Shown here: positions 21,697 to 31,411 of the stretch, piece by piece
Layout: the number at the start of each line of letters is the position of its first letter
How positions within the stretch are numbered: position 1 is the stretch's first letter
NCBI RefSeq assembly: GCF_945957265.1
Contig: NZ_CAMFKO010000003.1
Span: forward strand, 62,001 to 126,000
Length of the DNA: 64,000 nt
Direction: 5' to 3'
Origin: an uncultured Dechloromonas sp.
GTDB taxonomy: Bacteria > Pseudomonadota > Gammaproteobacteria > Burkholderiales > Rhodocyclaceae
The notes under the pieces: model-generated
The model's database searches: none
What the model saw: the letters and a program-made list of their open reading frames with translations, nothing else
Told to the model about the DNA's origin: nothing
Translations under genes and position numbers: made by a program

Positions 21697-21724
21697 GGAA
21701 CTTATCGCTTTGACCCGCGTCAGA
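21697..21724 (+). promoter_or_regulatory. Sigma-E (ECF)-like promoter in the hemB-engB gap
   Basis: GGAACTT (21697-21703) and GTCAGA (21719-21724) are separated by 15 bp. This resembles the RpoE-type pattern of GGAACTT, about 15-16 bp, then GTCnnA. It faces right, towards the 3' end of the opposing engB gene, with no plus-strand protein gene to drive. Confidence 0.45.
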
Positions 21725-21729
21725 GTACG

Positions 21730-21834
21730 CAGATGGCACGCGCTATCTCCCGCTTCACCTCCCTGAGCGGGTGCCTTGACTACGTTAGGGCATTTTGGCC
21801 CCCGGACCCCCCTTATCCGGGGGCCCTTTGTTTT
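21730..21834 (+). ncRNA. Candidate sigma-E-dependent small RNA antisense to the engB 3' end
   Basis: About 105 nt separate the ECF-like promoter from a strong plus-strand terminator. The stretch has an internal 5-bp stem CCCGC/GCGGG (21749-21753 and 21767-21771) with a loop containing CACCTCCCTGA. The terminator overlaps the last codons of engB in antisense. No ribosome site with a convincing ORF is seen. This is an inference from promoter plus terminator plus lack of coding. Confidence 0.35.
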
Positions 21835-22447
21835 CCCTGGTCTTGATTTCGATTTCAAGCCAGCCGGCCAATACCCGCTCGGCCTCTTCGACGCCGGTCT
21901 TCTTCAGGCTGGAGAACAGCTGCACCGAATACAGCTCGGCATCGCCCCAGGTCGCGATCTCCGCCTTCACCGAGCGCAACACCTTGGTCTGCTCCTGGCG
22001 GCTCAGCTTGTCGGCCTTCGACAGCATGATGTGGATCGGCCGGCCGGTCGGCCGGAACCAGTCGATCAGGCGGACGTCGAGATCGGTGAACGGCCGGCGC
22101 GAATCCATGATCACCACCAGTCCGACGAGCTGGTCGCGCTTGCTCAGATAAGGCCCGATCAGCCCTTCCCACTGCGAGCGGATCGCCTCCGGCGCCTTGG
22201 CGAAGCCGTAGCCGGGCAGGTCGACGAAATACTTGCCTTCGGCCAGGGTGAAATAGTTCAAGTGTTGCGTACGGCCCGGCGTCTTGCTGACATAGGCCAG
22301 CCGGACACGCCCGGCCAGGGTGTTGATGGCGGAGGATTTTCCGGCATTGGAGCGGCCGGCGAAGGCGACTTCGCGCAGCGCATCCTGGGGTAAATCACGA
22401 AGATTGGCGACGGTCGTCAAAAAGACCGCGTTCTGGAACAAGGGCAT
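21785..22447 (-). CDS. engB: Ribosome biogenesis GTPase EngB/YsxC
   Basis: EngB (220 aa) is an essential GTPase acting in large ribosomal subunit assembly. G1 is [10 protein letters not shown] (about residues 29-38), G3 DLPGYGFAK and G4 LSKADKLS. The start [16 protein letters not shown] is canonical; the in-frame codons upstream overlap the cytochrome c4 promoter and coding region. The C-terminal tail ([16 protein letters not shown]) is low-complexity and encoded by a GC-rich hairpin that works as a terminator on the other strand. Confidence 0.95.
   Translation of the reverse strand: MPLFQNAVFLTTVANLRDLPQDALREVAFAGRSNAGKSSAINTLAGRVRLAYVSKTPGRTQHLNYFTLAEGKYFVDLPGYGFAKAPEAIRSQWEGLIGPYLSKRDQLVGLVVIMDSRRPFTDLDVRLIDWFRPTGRPIHIMLSKADKLSRQEQTKVLRSVKAEIATWGDAELYSVQLFSSLKKTGVEEAERVLAGWLEIEIKTRENKGPPDKGGPGAKMP
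21797..21834 (+). terminator. Plus-strand terminator within the engB 3' end
   Basis: A perfect 10-bp stem GGCCCCCGGA/TCCGGGGGCC with a 9-nt loop is followed by CTTTGTTTT on the plus strand. On the engB strand the hairpin is followed by AAAATG, so it cannot end engB itself. Its polarity fits the candidate small RNA from 21730. Confidence 0.65.
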
Positions 22448-22555
22448 AAAAAACTCGGAAGACCCGCCTAGGAGAGGGGGAACTGATATAGAATAACAGG
22501 TTTGTAACTTCCGTTCCGGCCAAAGCGCCCGTAAACGCGCATTAGGAGTTCGAAA

Positions 22556-23191
22556 ATGATTCGTACCGCGGCAATGGCAATTCTTCTTGCCACCAGTTTC
22601 CTCACCCACGCTTCCGAAGAAGCCAAAGCCAAGGCTGACCCCGCCAAAGGCAAGGTCATCGCCGAAACCGTCTGTGTCGCCTGCCATGGCGCCGACGGCA
22701 ACAGCGCCGTCTCGGCCAACCCGAACCTGGCCGGGCAAGTCGAAGAATACATCTACAAGCAGCTCAAGAACTTCAAGGCCGCCGACGGCAAGCCGGCTGC
22801 CCGCAACAACCCGATCATGGGCGGCATGGTTGCCGCACTCTCCGACGACGACATGAAGAACGTCGCCGCCTGGTTCGCCAGCCAGAAGATGAAGCCGGTT
22901 GCCGCCAAGGATGAGAAGCAGATCGCGCTGGGCCAGAAAATCTGGCGCCAGGGCGACTTCAAGAAGGGCGTTCCGGCCTGTGCCGGCTGCCACGGCCCGG
23001 CCGGTGCCGGCCTGCCGGCGCAATACCCGCGCCTGGCTGGCCAGTTCCCGGAATACACCGAAGCCCAGCTGAAGTCCTTCCGCACCGAAGAGCGCGCCAA
23101 CGATCCTGAAAAGATGATGCGCATGATTGCCGCCAAGCTTTCCGACGTCGAGATCAAGGCCGTATCCGAGTACGCCGCCGGCCTGCGCTGA
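22556..23191 (+). CDS. Di-haem cytochrome c4
   Basis: This 211-aa periplasmic electron carrier begins with a signal peptide ([19 protein letters not shown]). It has two cytochrome c domains, with haem-binding CVACH (about residues 40-44) and CAGCH (about 142-146). Axial methionines are likely in NPIMGGMVA and DPEKMMRM. Two tandem class I domains of about 95 residues are the hallmark of cytochrome c4, which feeds electrons to terminal oxidases. It is a single gene ended by a clear terminator and divergent from engB. Confidence 0.93.
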   Translation: MIRTAAMAILLATSFLTHASEEAKAKADPAKGKVIAETVCVACHGADGNSAVSANPNLAGQVEEYIYKQLKNFKAADGKPAARNNPIMGGMVAALSDDDMKNVAAWFASQKMKPVAAKDEKQIALGQKIWRQGDFKKGVPACAGCHGPAGAGLPAQYPRLAGQFPEYTEAQLKSFRTEERANDPEKMMRMIAAKLSDVEIKAVSEYAAGLR

Positions 23192-23210
23192 TCCGGCCAC
23201 GCCCCAGGAA

Positions 23211-23234
23211 AAGGCAGCTTCGGCTGCCTTTTTT
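23211..23234 (+). terminator. Terminator after cytochrome c4
   Basis: AAGGCAGC-TTCG-GCTGCCTT with a UUCG tetraloop is followed by a T-run, 19 bp after the stop. Confidence 0.9.
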
Positions 23235-23313
23235 GTTTTCCGGCGCTTGGCATGCCACGCCGGGCGGCATAGACTGAGCGCTCCATCCCACCTCGGATCA
23301 GGAGAGAAAACCA

Positions 23314-23745
23314 ATGAAAACGCTCAAGCAACTCCTTGCCAGCCACACCCGCCCGTTGGCGGTCGTTTCGCCTCAGGACACGGTCTATCACGCACTGACG
23401 GTCATGGCCCGGCACGATGTCGGCGCACTCCTCGTGCTCGATGGCGAGCAACTGGTCGGCATCTTTTCCGAACGCGATTACGCACGCAAGATCATCCTGC
23501 AGGGCAAGACATCGAAGGAAACCCTCGTTCGGGAAATCATGAGCGACCGCGTCGCCTACGTCACCCCCGCCACGACCATGGACGAATGCATGGCGCTGAT
23601 GACCGAAAAGCGCTTCCGTCACCTGCCCGTCCTTGTCGAAGACGGCAGCGTGGTCGGCATGATCTCGATCGGCGACCTGGTCAAGGAAACGATCAGCGAC
23701 CAGAAATTCCTGATCGACCAGCTGGAACGCTACATCGCCGGCTGA
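23314..23745 (+). CDS. CBS-domain pair protein
   Basis: This 143-aa protein is a single CBS pair: domain 1 covers about residues 8-70 ([33 protein letters not shown] begins it) and domain 2 about 75-135 ([21 protein letters not shown]). CBS pairs bind adenosine nucleotides and usually regulate a partner. It is 2 bp from an HDOD gene, with AGGAGAG before the ATG. A signalling role for the pair is plausible but the partner is unknown. Confidence 0.88.
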   Translation: MKTLKQLLASHTRPLAVVSPQDTVYHALTVMARHDVGALLVLDGEQLVGIFSERDYARKIILQGKTSKETLVREIMSDRVAYVTPATTMDECMALMTEKRFRHLPVLVEDGSVVGMISIGDLVKETISDQKFLIDQLERYIAG

Positions 23746-23746
23746 G

Positions 23747-24589
23747 ATGACGAGCGGTTTTTCTCATTTCCGCATTCTGGAAGACATCGCCCGCGACCTG
23801 TCGGGCGACGTGAACTTCCCGACATGCATGGATGCCGCCATGATGGTCCGCGACACGCTGCGCGACCCGATGGTCGGCATCCCGCTGGTCGTTCGCGCGA
23901 TCAGCGCCGAGCCGCTGATTTCAAGCAAGCTGCTGCGGCTCTCCAACTCCGTCGCCTACAACCCGTCGGGCACGACGATCACCGACCTGCACATGGCCGT
24001 GTCGCGCCTGGGCTTCGAGGTGGTGCGCACGACCTCCCTGGCCGTTGCGCTGGAGCAGATGCTCAAGTCGCGCAACCTGTCGGCCTACGACAAGATTTCG
24101 CGGTCGACCTGGGAGCACTCCATCCACGTTGCCGCCATCGCGCGCGTCCTCGCCCGCCGCCTTGGCCGAATCAGCCCGGACGATGCCATGCTGGCCGGCC
24201 TGGTCCACAACATCGGCATTTTCTACCTGCTCTACCGCGCCGCCGAATACGCGGAATACCGCGACACCCCGGAGGCCATGCTCGAACTGCTTGCCGGCTG
24301 GCATGAAAGCATCAGCGAAAGCCTGCTGCACATCCTGGGCATGCCCGAGCAGATCATCGAAGCGGTGCGCGACCATGAGCACCTGCAACGGGTCGAGACG
24401 CCGTGCACGGTATGCGACGCCCTGCACTTCGCGAACCTGCTGGCCGATGACGACATGGGCTGGCTTCCCGGCCCCGCCCTGACACCGGAAGAAGAAGCCT
24501 CCCGCGCCGCCGACCGCGAACGCTATGTCGACCTGCTGACCGAGGCCCGAGAGGATATCGAGGCGCTGTACGCCACGCTGGGCGGCTGA
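23747..24589 (+). CDS. HDOD domain signalling protein
   Basis: This 280-aa protein carries an HDOD domain (about residues 20-220), a degenerate relative of HD phosphohydrolases used in bacterial signalling. Landmarks are SSKLLRLSNSVAYNPSG, the LGFEVVRTTSLAVAL helix and AGLVHNIGIFYLLYRAAEY. The usual catalytic HD pair is replaced by HN in LVHNIG. It starts 2 bp after the CBS gene, so the two probably act together. Confidence 0.87.
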   Translation: MTSGFSHFRILEDIARDLSGDVNFPTCMDAAMMVRDTLRDPMVGIPLVVRAISAEPLISSKLLRLSNSVAYNPSGTTITDLHMAVSRLGFEVVRTTSLAVALEQMLKSRNLSAYDKISRSTWEHSIHVAAIARVLARRLGRISPDDAMLAGLVHNIGIFYLLYRAAEYAEYRDTPEAMLELLAGWHESISESLLHILGMPEQIIEAVRDHEHLQRVETPCTVCDALHFANLLADDDMGWLPGPALTPEEEASRAADRERYVDLLTEAREDIEALYATLGG

Positions 24590-24633
24590 ACGCTCCGCCT
24601 CGCGCGCGGTCACAAGGCCATGCGGAGGCAACT

Positions 24634-24659
24634 GTAAGAATTTCCTCCGATCACCGACC
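24634..24659 (+). promoter_or_regulatory. Possible ECF-type promoter of msrPQ
   Basis: GTAAG (24634-24638) and CGACC (24655-24659) are 16 bp apart, which resembles stress ECF sigma promoters of the GTAA-N16-CG class. No ordinary -35/-10 pair is obvious in the same gap. It lies 29 bp before the msrP ATG. Confidence 0.3.
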
Positions 24660-24687
24660 AATCAGTACACCGTTCCCGGGAACTGAC

Positions 24688-25641
24688 ATGCTGATCCGCC
24701 ACCCTCTCGACATTCCGCCCTCCGAAATCACCGATCCTGCCCGCTACGCAGCACGCCGGAAGTTCATCCAGACCCTGCTGCTGGCCGGCGGCGCCGGCGC
24801 CCTGGGGGTGGCCCGCGGCAACCCGCCGGCCGCCACGCCGGGTGCTAGCCTGGGCAAACTGCAAAGCAGCCCGTTTTCGCTCACCGACGACAAAGCGACG
24901 CCTTTCAAATCGGTTACCAGCTACGGTAATTTCTACGAGTTCGGCCCCGACAAGGAAAGCCCGGCCAGGCACGCCCATCGCCTGCGGACGCGCCCGTGGA
25001 GCATCACCGTCGATGGCGAGGTCAAGACGGCGAAAACCTTCGCCATCGAAGACATCCTGAACTGGGCGCCACTGGAGGAACGGATCTACCGCATGCGTTG
25101 CGTCGAAGGCTGGAGCGCAGTGATCCCCTGGGTCGGCTTCCCCTTCAGCGAACTCCTCAAGCGCGTCGAGCCGACCGGCAATGCCCGGTTCGTCGAATTC
25201 TGGAGCCTCGCCGACCCCGAGCAGATGCCCTTCGTGCGCCTTCCTTTGCTCGATTGGCCCTACGTGGAAGCTCTCCGCCTCGACGAGGCCCGGCACCCGC
25301 TGACCATCCTGGCCGTCGGCATGTACGGCGAGACCATGCCCAAACAGAATGGCGCGCCGCTCAGGCTGGTCATCCCGTGGAAGTACGGCTTCAAAGGTGC
25401 CAAATCGATTGTCCGCATCCGCTTCGTCGAGAAACAGCCGGCAACCGCGTGGACCAAGGCCGGCCCGGACGAATACGGCTTCTACTCGAACGTCAATCCC
25501 GACGTCCCGCACAAGCGCTGGAGCCAGAGCCACGAACGCCGGCTGGGCGAGTTCTTCAAGCGCAAGACGCTACCCTTCAACGGCTATGCGGAACAGGTTG
25601 CCGGCCTGTATGCTGGCATGGATCTGCGCAAATATTTCTGA
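24688..25641 (+). CDS. msrP: Protein-methionine-sulfoxide reductase catalytic subunit MsrP
   Basis: MsrP (YedY, 317 aa) is a periplasmic molybdoenzyme that repairs oxidised methionines. The twin-arginine signal is seen in ARRKFIQTLLLAGGAG (about residues 27-42), so it is exported folded with its cofactor. The molybdenum-ligating cysteine is in MRCVEGW (about residue 137). MsrP family segments WSAVIPWVGFPFSELL, IPWKYGFKGAKSIV and the C-terminal YAGMDLRKYF are present. It is followed 1 bp later by msrQ, its haem partner. Confidence 0.95.
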   Translation: MLIRHPLDIPPSEITDPARYAARRKFIQTLLLAGGAGALGVARGNPPAATPGASLGKLQSSPFSLTDDKATPFKSVTSYGNFYEFGPDKESPARHAHRLRTRPWSITVDGEVKTAKTFAIEDILNWAPLEERIYRMRCVEGWSAVIPWVGFPFSELLKRVEPTGNARFVEFWSLADPEQMPFVRLPLLDWPYVEALRLDEARHPLTILAVGMYGETMPKQNGAPLRLVIPWKYGFKGAKSIVRIRFVEKQPATAWTKAGPDEYGFYSNVNPDVPHKRWSQSHERRLGEFFKRKTLPFNGYAEQVAGLYAGMDLRKYF

Positions 25642-25642
25642 C

Positions 25643-26308
25643 ATGACTCGTACCCCGGATTCCCGACAGCTCGCCCAAATCAAGGCCGCGCTCTTCCTGG
25701 TCTGCCTGCTGCCCCTGGCCCGCCTGGGCTGGGCTGCCTACACCGACGACTTCGGCCCCAACCCGGTCGAATTCATACAGCGCTGGACCGGCACCTGGAC
25801 CTTCAACCTGCTGCTCATCACGCTGTGCGTCACACCCTTGCGGACGATGACCGAGTGGCACTGGCTGATCCGCCTGCGCCGGATGCTCGGCCTGTTCTGC
25901 TTCTTCTACGCCAGCCTGCATTTCCTGTCGTTCATCGGCTTCGACCATGCCTTCGAAATCACCGAGATCGCCCGCGACATCGCCAAGCGCCCCTTCGTCA
26001 CCGTCGGCTTCGCCGCCTTTATCCTGCTGGTGCCGCTGGCGCTGACGTCGAACCAATGGGCCATCCGCAAGCTTGGCGGACGCAAGTGGCAGGAACTGCA
26101 TCGCAACATCTACCTGATCAGCATTCTGGCCTGCGTGCATTACTTCTGGCTGGTCAAGGCCACCGCCTTGCTGTGGCCCCTGGCCTATTCGGCCGCCGTC
26201 GCCCTGCTGCTCGGCTGGCGCGTTCGGGAGCGCCGCCGCAAGGCCATTCCGGTGCCGCGATTCGCGACGGCCAAACCGGTCAAATTCTTCAAGCAGAAGC
26301 CGGAGTAA
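25643..26308 (+). CDS. msrQ: MsrQ haem-binding membrane subunit
   Basis: MsrQ (YedZ, 221 aa) is a ferric-reductase-like inner-membrane protein that passes electrons from the quinone pool to MsrP. It has about six hydrophobic helices. Conserved histidines for haem b lie in FYASLHFLSF and ELHRNIYLI, and another in ACVHYFWLVKA. The ATG at 25643 gives normal length; upstream in-frame codons belong to msrP in another frame. It forms a two-gene operon with msrP and converges on bioC. Confidence 0.94.
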   Translation: MTRTPDSRQLAQIKAALFLVCLLPLARLGWAAYTDDFGPNPVEFIQRWTGTWTFNLLLITLCVTPLRTMTEWHWLIRLRRMLGLFCFFYASLHFLSFIGFDHAFEITEIARDIAKRPFVTVGFAAFILLVPLALTSNQWAIRKLGGRKWQELHRNIYLISILACVHYFWLVKATALLWPLAYSAAVALLLGWRVRERRRKAIPVPRFATAKPVKFFKQKPE

Positions 26309-26321
26309 GCGCCGGGGCCGC

Positions 26322-27200
26322 TCAGCCCTTGCGCGGCAGGTCGAAACGCACGATGGCCCGGCCATCGGGCGTCTGCTTCGGGGCGGCCTTCCAGGCGTGC
26401 CCGTAGACGATCTCGAAGGTAGCCGGAAGCTTGCCATCCCGCCGCAGCCGCTCGTAGGCGGCACGCACCTTCGCCCAGGCCTGGCGGCCGGTCAGTCCGT
26501 GGCGACGATCTTTCATGGCGCACATCGAACCGGCCGCCCGCAACTCGGCGAGCATGGCATCGAGGTCGTCGTAGGTCAGGGTGATCACTTCCATGTCCAT
26601 CACCGGATCGGCAAAGCCGCAGCCGACCAGCATGTCGCCCAGGTCGTGCATGTCGGCAAAGCGCTGGGTGTGGGCATAACCGTCGCCGAAGGCCGAACGC
26701 AGCTCCCTGAGCGTATCCGGGCCCAGCGTCGAGAACATCAACAGGCCGCCGACCTCCAGAATCCGATGCGCCTCGGCCAATGCCGGGATCGGATCGTCAA
26801 GCCAGTGCAGCAGGAGATTGGACCAGACCAGTGCGGCCGAGCGGGCGGCCAGGGGCAGATGGGCGGCATCGGCCGCAAGGCGCCAGGGGTCTGACTTTTT
26901 CCCACCCCCCAGCCAGCGGCGCCATCCGCTTGGCTGCGAACGCCCGGCGAGCAGCATAGCCGGCGAAAGATCCAGGCCGATCAACTCCGCATCGGGATAG
27001 CGCGCCATCAAGGCCGAAAAACTGCCACCCCGGCTGCATCCGAGATCGACTATCCGTTTCGGATCGAGCGTGACGTAGTCCAGACGCTCCTGCATCCGGC
27101 TATCAACCTCGCGGACGAAAAAATCCGCCTGGGCGTAGGACGGCGCAACACGGGAGAAACGTCGACCGACCTGCTGCCGGTCGACGAAGCCTGCACTCAA
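26322..27200 (-). CDS. bioC: Malonyl-ACP O-methyltransferase BioC
   Basis: BioC (292 aa) methylates malonyl-ACP to start pimelate synthesis for biotin. It begins near [21 protein letters not shown], the usual BioC N-terminus. The SAM-binding motif [11 protein letters not shown] lies around residues 52-62, followed by [16 protein letters not shown] at 27200 is taken as start because it overlaps the bioB stop as TTGA; no ATG fits. Order bioB-bioC on one strand supports the assignment. A pimeloyl-ester hydrolase such as BioH must be encoded elsewhere. Confidence 0.88.
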   Translation of the reverse strand: MSAGFVDRQQVGRRFSRVAPSYAQADFFVREVDSRMQERLDYVTLDPKRIVDLGCSRGGSFSALMARYPDAELIGLDLSPAMLLAGRSQPSGWRRWLGGGKKSDPWRLAADAAHLPLAARSAALVWSNLLLHWLDDPIPALAEAHRILEVGGLLMFSTLGPDTLRELRSAFGDGYAHTQRFADMHDLGDMLVGCGFADPVMDMEVITLTYDDLDAMLAELRAAGSMCAMKDRRHGLTGRQAWAKVRAAYERLRRDGKLPATFEIVYGHAWKAAPKQTPDGRAIVRFDLPRKG

Positions 27201-28183
27201 ACCGCCTTGATGCCCAGACGGGCAAACAGCGCATCGTCGCGCTCGATGTCCGGATTGCCGGTGGTCAGCAGGAAATCGCCGTAGAACATCGAGTTGGCGC
27301 CGGCCAGGAAGCACATGGCCTGCAGCTCGTCGCTCATCTCCTGGCGGCCGGCCGACAGGCGCACCCAGGAAGTCGGCATGGTGATGCGGGCGGCGGCGAT
27401 GGTACGCACGAACTCGAACGGGTCGAGACGCGGGTTGTCGGCCAGCGGCGTCCCCGGGATCGGGACCAGATTGTTGATCGGCACGGACTCCGGCGGCTTC
27501 GGCAGATTGGCCAGCTGCACGATCAAGGCGGCGCGGTTCTTGCGCGATTCGCCCATGCCGATGATGCCGCCCGAGCAGACGTTGATGCCGGCATCGCGCA
27601 CCTGATCCAGCGTGTCGAGGCGGTCGTCGTGGGTATGGGTCTTGATGACCTGGCCGTAGAATTCCTTGTCGGTATCCAGGTTATGGTTGTAGTAGTCGAG
27701 GCCGGCTTCCTTGAGCTTTTCGGCCTGGCCGTCCTTCAACATGCCGAGCGTCACGCAAGTCTGCATGCCGAGCGCCTTGACCTCGCGCACCATGTCGAGC
27801 ACGCGATCGAGATCGTTGTCCTTCGGGCCTTTCCAGGCGGCACCCATGCAGAAGCGGGAAGCTCCCTTGTCCTTGGCGGCCTTGGCCGCGGCAACCACCT
27901 CGTCGAGCGGCATCAGGCGCTCGCGGGCGGTATCGGTCTCGTAACGGGCCGACTGCGAGCAGTAGCTGCAATCTTCCGAACAACCGCCGGTCTTGACCGA
28001 CAGCAAGGTCGAACGCTGAATGGCGTTCGGATCGAAATGCTCGCGATGCACGCCCTGGGCGCGCCAGATCAGATCCATCAACGGCAGGTCGTAGAGGGCG
28101 AGAACATCCTCGACAGCCCACCGGCGGACGGTCGTCAGCGGCTTGGTGTCACAGGAAACAGCGGCGAGGGAGCTAGCTTGCAT
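27197..28183 (-). CDS. bioB: Biotin synthase
   Basis: BioB (328 aa) is the radical-SAM enzyme that inserts sulfur into dethiobiotin. The radical-SAM cluster motif [11 protein letters not shown] (CxxxCxxC) is at about residues 68-78. Other landmarks are [23 protein letters not shown] and [11 protein letters not shown]. It is first in a bioB-bioC unit and divergent from comF. Confidence 0.97.
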   Translation of the reverse strand: MQASSLAAVSCDTKPLTTVRRWAVEDVLALYDLPLMDLIWRAQGVHREHFDPNAIQRSTLLSVKTGGCSEDCSYCSQSARYETDTARERLMPLDEVVAAAKAAKDKGASRFCMGAAWKGPKDNDLDRVLDMVREVKALGMQTCVTLGMLKDGQAEKLKEAGLDYYNHNLDTDKEFYGQVIKTHTHDDRLDTLDQVRDAGINVCSGGIIGMGESRKNRAALIVQLANLPKPPESVPINNLVPIPGTPLADNPRLDPFEFVRTIAAARITMPTSWVRLSAGRQEMSDELQAMCFLAGANSMFYGDFLLTTGNPDIERDDALFARLGIKAV

Positions 28184-28267
28184 GAGAGGCCTTGCGTGAG
28201 AAAATACTATAAGAATCAGATGCGAAGCGCATCGGTAATTATGGATTATCGAGGACAGTTCATCGGG

Positions 28268-28972
28268 ATGTCAATTTTACCTTACCCATCTCTGATCAAG
28301 GCAGTCGGCGCCCGGCTTCTGCCCGGGAGCTGCCTGCTCTGCGGCGCCGACAGCGAAAGCGGCGTGATCTGCGCGGCTTGCCAGGCCGACCTGCCGATGC
28401 TGCCGCCCCGGTTGTGCCCGGTCTGCGCCGAGCAGACGACCCATGGCGAACGCTGCGGCGCCTGCCTGAAAGACGCGCCCCATTTCGACCGAACCATCGC
28501 CGCCTTCCGCTATGACTTTCCGCTTGACCGGGTGATTCATGCACTGAAATACGGCCATCAACTGGCGCTCGCCCCCTGGTTCGGCCAACACATGCTGGCC
28601 CGCTTCACAGACCCTGATGTCGACCGGATAGTTCCCCTGCCGCTGCATCGTGATCGACTGCGCGAGCGGGGATTCAACCAGGCCGGCGAAATCGCCAGGA
28701 CGCTGGGCGCGGCGCTCGGCCTCCCGGTTGATCTCGACGTCTTGCTGCGCACGCGCGCCACGCCGCCCCAGGCCGACCTGACGGACAAGGAACGACGGCG
28801 CAATGTCCGAGGCGCCTTCGAATGCAGAAGCGATTTCAGCGGCCAGCGGCTGTTGCTGGTCGACGACGTGATGACCACCGGCGCGACCGCCAACGAATGC
28901 GCCCGTACCCTGAAAATCCATGGAGCCCGGTCGGTCGCCGTGCTCGTCGCCGCCCGTGCCTTCAAGCACTGA
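28268..28972 (+). CDS. ComF family phosphoribosyltransferase-like protein
   Basis: This 234-aa ComF family protein has an N-terminal double zinc ribbon (CLLCG, CAAC, CPVC, CGAC) and a C-terminal PRTase-type fold with the PRPP-binding motif [13 protein letters not shown] (about residues 196-208). ComF proteins support DNA uptake in naturally competent bacteria; with pilBCD present this is possible here. ATG 28268 is the nearest start with a GAGG upstream; in-frame ATGs at 28220 and 28241 are alternatives. Confidence 0.9.
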   Translation: MSILPYPSLIKAVGARLLPGSCLLCGADSESGVICAACQADLPMLPPRLCPVCAEQTTHGERCGACLKDAPHFDRTIAAFRYDFPLDRVIHALKYGHQLALAPWFGQHMLARFTDPDVDRIVPLPLHRDRLRERGFNQAGEIARTLGAALGLPVDLDVLLRTRATPPQADLTDKERRRNVRGAFECRSDFSGQRLLLVDDVMTTGATANECARTLKIHGARSVAVLVAARAFKH

Positions 28973-29016
28973 ATTCGTGCTTTAATCCGCCACCTTCAAT
29001 CCTGGAATATCGTCGC

Positions 29017-29481
29017 GTGCTCGCCGTCGTTCTTTTTCAGCCGGAAATCCCCCCCAATACCGGCAACATCATTCGCATGTGCGCCAATACCGGGGCGGAA
29101 CTGCACCTGGTCGAACCGCTCGGCTTCGACATCAGCGACAAATCGTGCCGCCGCGCCGGGCTCGATTACCACGAATACGCCCGGGTCGCGCGCCATGCCG
29201 ACTGGGCGGCGTGCAAGCTGGCCCTCGCCGGCCGTCGCCTGTTCGCGATGACGACCAAGGGCAAGGCCAGCCCCTACATAACGAGCTTCCAGGAAAACGA
29301 CGTCTTCGTATTCGGACGGGAGACGAGCGGCCTGCCGCCCGAAATCATGGCCGAGTTCGACCCGGAAAACCGCCTGCGCCTGCCCATGCTGGCGGGGCAA
29401 CGTTCGCTGAACCTGTCCAATGCCGCCGCCGTCAGCGTCTTCGAAGCCTGGCGGCAGCTCGGCTTTCCCGAGGCGGACTAA
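29017..29481 (+). CDS. trmL: tRNA (cytidine(34)-2'-O)-methyltransferase
   Basis: TrmL (154 aa) is a SPOUT-family enzyme that 2'-O-methylates the wobble base of tRNA-Leu isoacceptors. Family motifs are [32 protein letters not shown] and [19 protein letters not shown] (first motif near the N-terminus). It starts with a GTG at 29017 ([10 protein letters not shown]), which gives the correct length. Its stop overlaps the convergent gpsA stop by 4 bp. Confidence 0.93.
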   Translation: MLAVVLFQPEIPPNTGNIIRMCANTGAELHLVEPLGFDISDKSCRRAGLDYHEYARVARHADWAACKLALAGRRLFAMTTKGKASPYITSFQENDVFVFGRETSGLPPEIMAEFDPENRLRLPMLAGQRSLNLSNAAAVSVFEAWRQLGFPEAD

Positions 29482-30467
29482 GCCAGCTCTTCGCGCGGGT
29501 CACGCGCCATCAGTTGCTCCACCGCCTGAGCCGCCGTCAGGCGACCGTCGAGAACGGCCGCGACGGCAGCGCTGATGGGCATGTCGACCGCGAGCGTCGT
29601 CGCCAGCCGGTCGACTTCGCGAGCGGTATAGACACCTTCCGCCACGTGCCCCAGCTCCTCCAGGATCTGCGGCAGCAATTTGTCCTGCGCCAGCGCCAGA
29701 CCGACCCGCCGGTTGCGCGACAGGTCGCCGGTGCAGGTCAGGATCAGGTCGCCCATGCCGGCCAGGCCCATGAAGGTCTGCCGCTCGGCACCCAAAGCCA
29801 GGCCGAGGCGGGCGATTTCGGCCAGCCCCCGGGTCATCAGCGCCGCCCGGGAATTCAGGCCCAAGCCGAGGCCATCGCAGACACCGGTGGCAATCGCCAG
29901 CACGTTCTTGACGGCGCCCCCGACCTCGACGCCGACCAGATCGTCGTTGGCGTAGATGCGCAGACGTGTCGTATGCAACTGCCGCGCGGCTTCGCGCGCA
30001 AAGGCCGGATCGTTGCCGGCGAGTGCCACGGCCGTCGGCTGGCCGGCCGCCACTTCCTCGGCAAAACTCGGCCCGGACAGCGCGCCGCAACGCACCGCCT
30101 TGCCCAACACCTCGCCGACCACCTGGTGCGGCAGCTTGCCGCTCCCCGCCTCGAAGCCCTTGCAGACCCAGAGAACCGGCGTGACGCAAGCGAGCGCCTT
30201 GAGGCGCTCCGCGGTCGGACGCAAACCGGCGATGGGGGTGGCAATGACCAGCAGTTCCGCACCGGCGACGGCGGCAGCGAAATCGGTCGATACGGCAACC
30301 GAGTCGGGCAGCCGATAGCCCGGGAAGAAACGTCGATTCTCGCGACTGGCCAACAACTCGGCCGCCACATCTTCCTCACGCGACCACAAGGTCACCGCAT
30401 GCTTGCCGGCAAAGGCAATCGCCAGCGCGGTACCCCAGGCGCCGGCCCCGAGCAGCGTGATATTCAT
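29478..30467 (-). CDS. gpsA: Glycerol-3-phosphate dehydrogenase [NAD(P)+]
   Basis: GpsA (329 aa) reduces dihydroxyacetone phosphate to glycerol-3-phosphate for phospholipid synthesis. The dinucleotide-binding motif is at the very start ([16 protein letters not shown]). Other family segments are [20 protein letters not shown], with the catalytic lysine, and [20 protein letters not shown]. It overlaps the upstream SH3 gene by 4 bp. The order secB-SH3-gpsA on one strand extends the grxC-secB-gpsA cluster common in proteobacteria. Confidence 0.97.
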   Translation of the reverse strand: MNITLLGAGAWGTALAIAFAGKHAVTLWSREEDVAAELLASRENRRFFPGYRLPDSVAVSTDFAAAVAGAELLVIATPIAGLRPTAERLKALACVTPVLWVCKGFEAGSGKLPHQVVGEVLGKAVRCGALSGPSFAEEVAAGQPTAVALAGNDPAFAREAARQLHTTRLRIYANDDLVGVEVGGAVKNVLAIATGVCDGLGLGLNSRAALMTRGLAEIARLGLALGAERQTFMGLAGMGDLILTCTGDLSRNRRVGLALAQDKLLPQILEELGHVAEGVYTAREVDRLATTLAVDMPISAAVAAVLDGRLTAAQAVEQLMARDPREELA

Positions 30468-30913
30468 AGGCCCCAGACCTGCGTCGAACGAATGTAGCCC
30501 GTCGCGCCATCGCGGTGACGAACCTTCGCCCAGCCCGCCGAGGCAGGCTCGACGAATTCGACGGCAACCCACTTGTCCAGCTCGGCCAGGGTCGCCGCCT
30601 CGGGCTTGTCCGCCTGGCGGATCTCGGCGCGCGGCGCGGTGACGACCAGCATCCGCTTGTCGACCAGGTTTCTGGCTTCGATCCAGGCCAGCGTGCCTTC
30701 GGCATCGCGCACCTTGAACCAGCCTTCAAGACGGACAACCACCTCGACCGGCGTCTGCGCCTTGATCAGGTACAGCTTCTTGCCGGCCTGGGATGGGGCA
30801 TCGTAGAGAATGGCGGCCGGCACGCTGACCGAACGGTAATCGATCGCCAGTGCAGCACCGGCTGCACTGACCAGCGAAAGAGCGACAAGCGCGCGGCGCC
30901 ACATGGCCATCAT
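30464..30913 (-). CDS. Secreted SH3-domain protein
   Basis: This 149-aa protein has a signal peptide ([23 protein letters not shown]) and two SH3b-like repeats: about residues 28-88 ([19 protein letters not shown], then the [16 protein letters not shown] strand) and a second, weaker one ending in [23 protein letters not shown]. Such bacterial SH3 domains bind peptidoglycan or proteins in the envelope. Starts at 30910 or 30904 are equally possible. It overlaps gpsA by 4 bp and follows secB by 2 bp. Confidence 0.82.
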   Translation of the reverse strand: MMAMWRRALVALSLVSAAGAALAIDYRSVSVPAAILYDAPSQAGKKLYLIKAQTPVEVVVRLEGWFKVRDAEGTLAWIEARNLVDKRMLVVTAPRAEIRQADKPEAATLAELDKWVAVEFVEPASAGWAKVRHRDGATGYIRSTQVWGL

Positions 30914-30915
30914 CC

Positions 30916-31380
30916 TTACTGGATCGGCGCTTCGGCGGGAGCGCCGGTTTCTGCCTGTTGCTGCAGGCGCTGCATGTACATGCTTTCGAAGTTGACCGGC
31001 TGCAGGACGATCGGCTGGAAGCCGGCGCGGGAAACTGCATCGGAAACGGCTTCGCGAGCATACGGGAACAGGATGTTCGGGCAGGCCACGGCGATCAGCG
31101 GCTCCAGCTGTTCTTCCGGGACATTCTGGATGCGGAAGATGCCGGCCTGGCCGACTTCGACCAGGAACACGGTCTTTTCGCCCATCTTGGCGGTCACGGT
31201 GACCGTCAGTACCACTTCGAAAACACCTTCGCCGACGCCGCGGCCGCCGGTATTCAGCTGGATCTCGATTTGCGGCTGATCGCGCTCGAGGAAGATTTCC
31301 GGCGCGTTCGGCACTTCGAGCGACAGATCCTTGACGTACAGTTTTTCGATGCCGAAGACGGGCTGAGCGTTTTGTTCCAT
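30916..31380 (-). CDS. secB: Protein-export chaperone SecB
   Basis: SecB (154 aa) is the tetrameric cytoplasmic chaperone that keeps preproteins unfolded and hands them to SecA. Landmarks are FGIEKLYVKDLSLEVPNAP, the acidic VEVGQAGIFRIQN strand and ACPNILFPYAREAVSDAVSRAGF. Length is normal for the family, with a flexible C-terminal tail. It is downstream of grxC, as in many proteobacteria. Confidence 0.97.
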   Translation of the reverse strand: MEQNAQPVFGIEKLYVKDLSLEVPNAPEIFLERDQPQIEIQLNTGGRGVGEGVFEVVLTVTVTAKMGEKTVFLVEVGQAGIFRIQNVPEEQLEPLIAVACPNILFPYAREAVSDAVSRAGFQPIVLQPVNFESMYMQRLQQQAETGAPAEAPIQ

Positions 31381-31411
31381 GGTTTTCTTTCCGAGAATGA
31401 ATCGTTGGGTT

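Noticed and set aside
21797..21834. Hairpin at the engB end as the engB terminator
   Set aside because: On the engB strand it lies before the stop codon and is followed by As, not Ts; its polarity serves the other strand.
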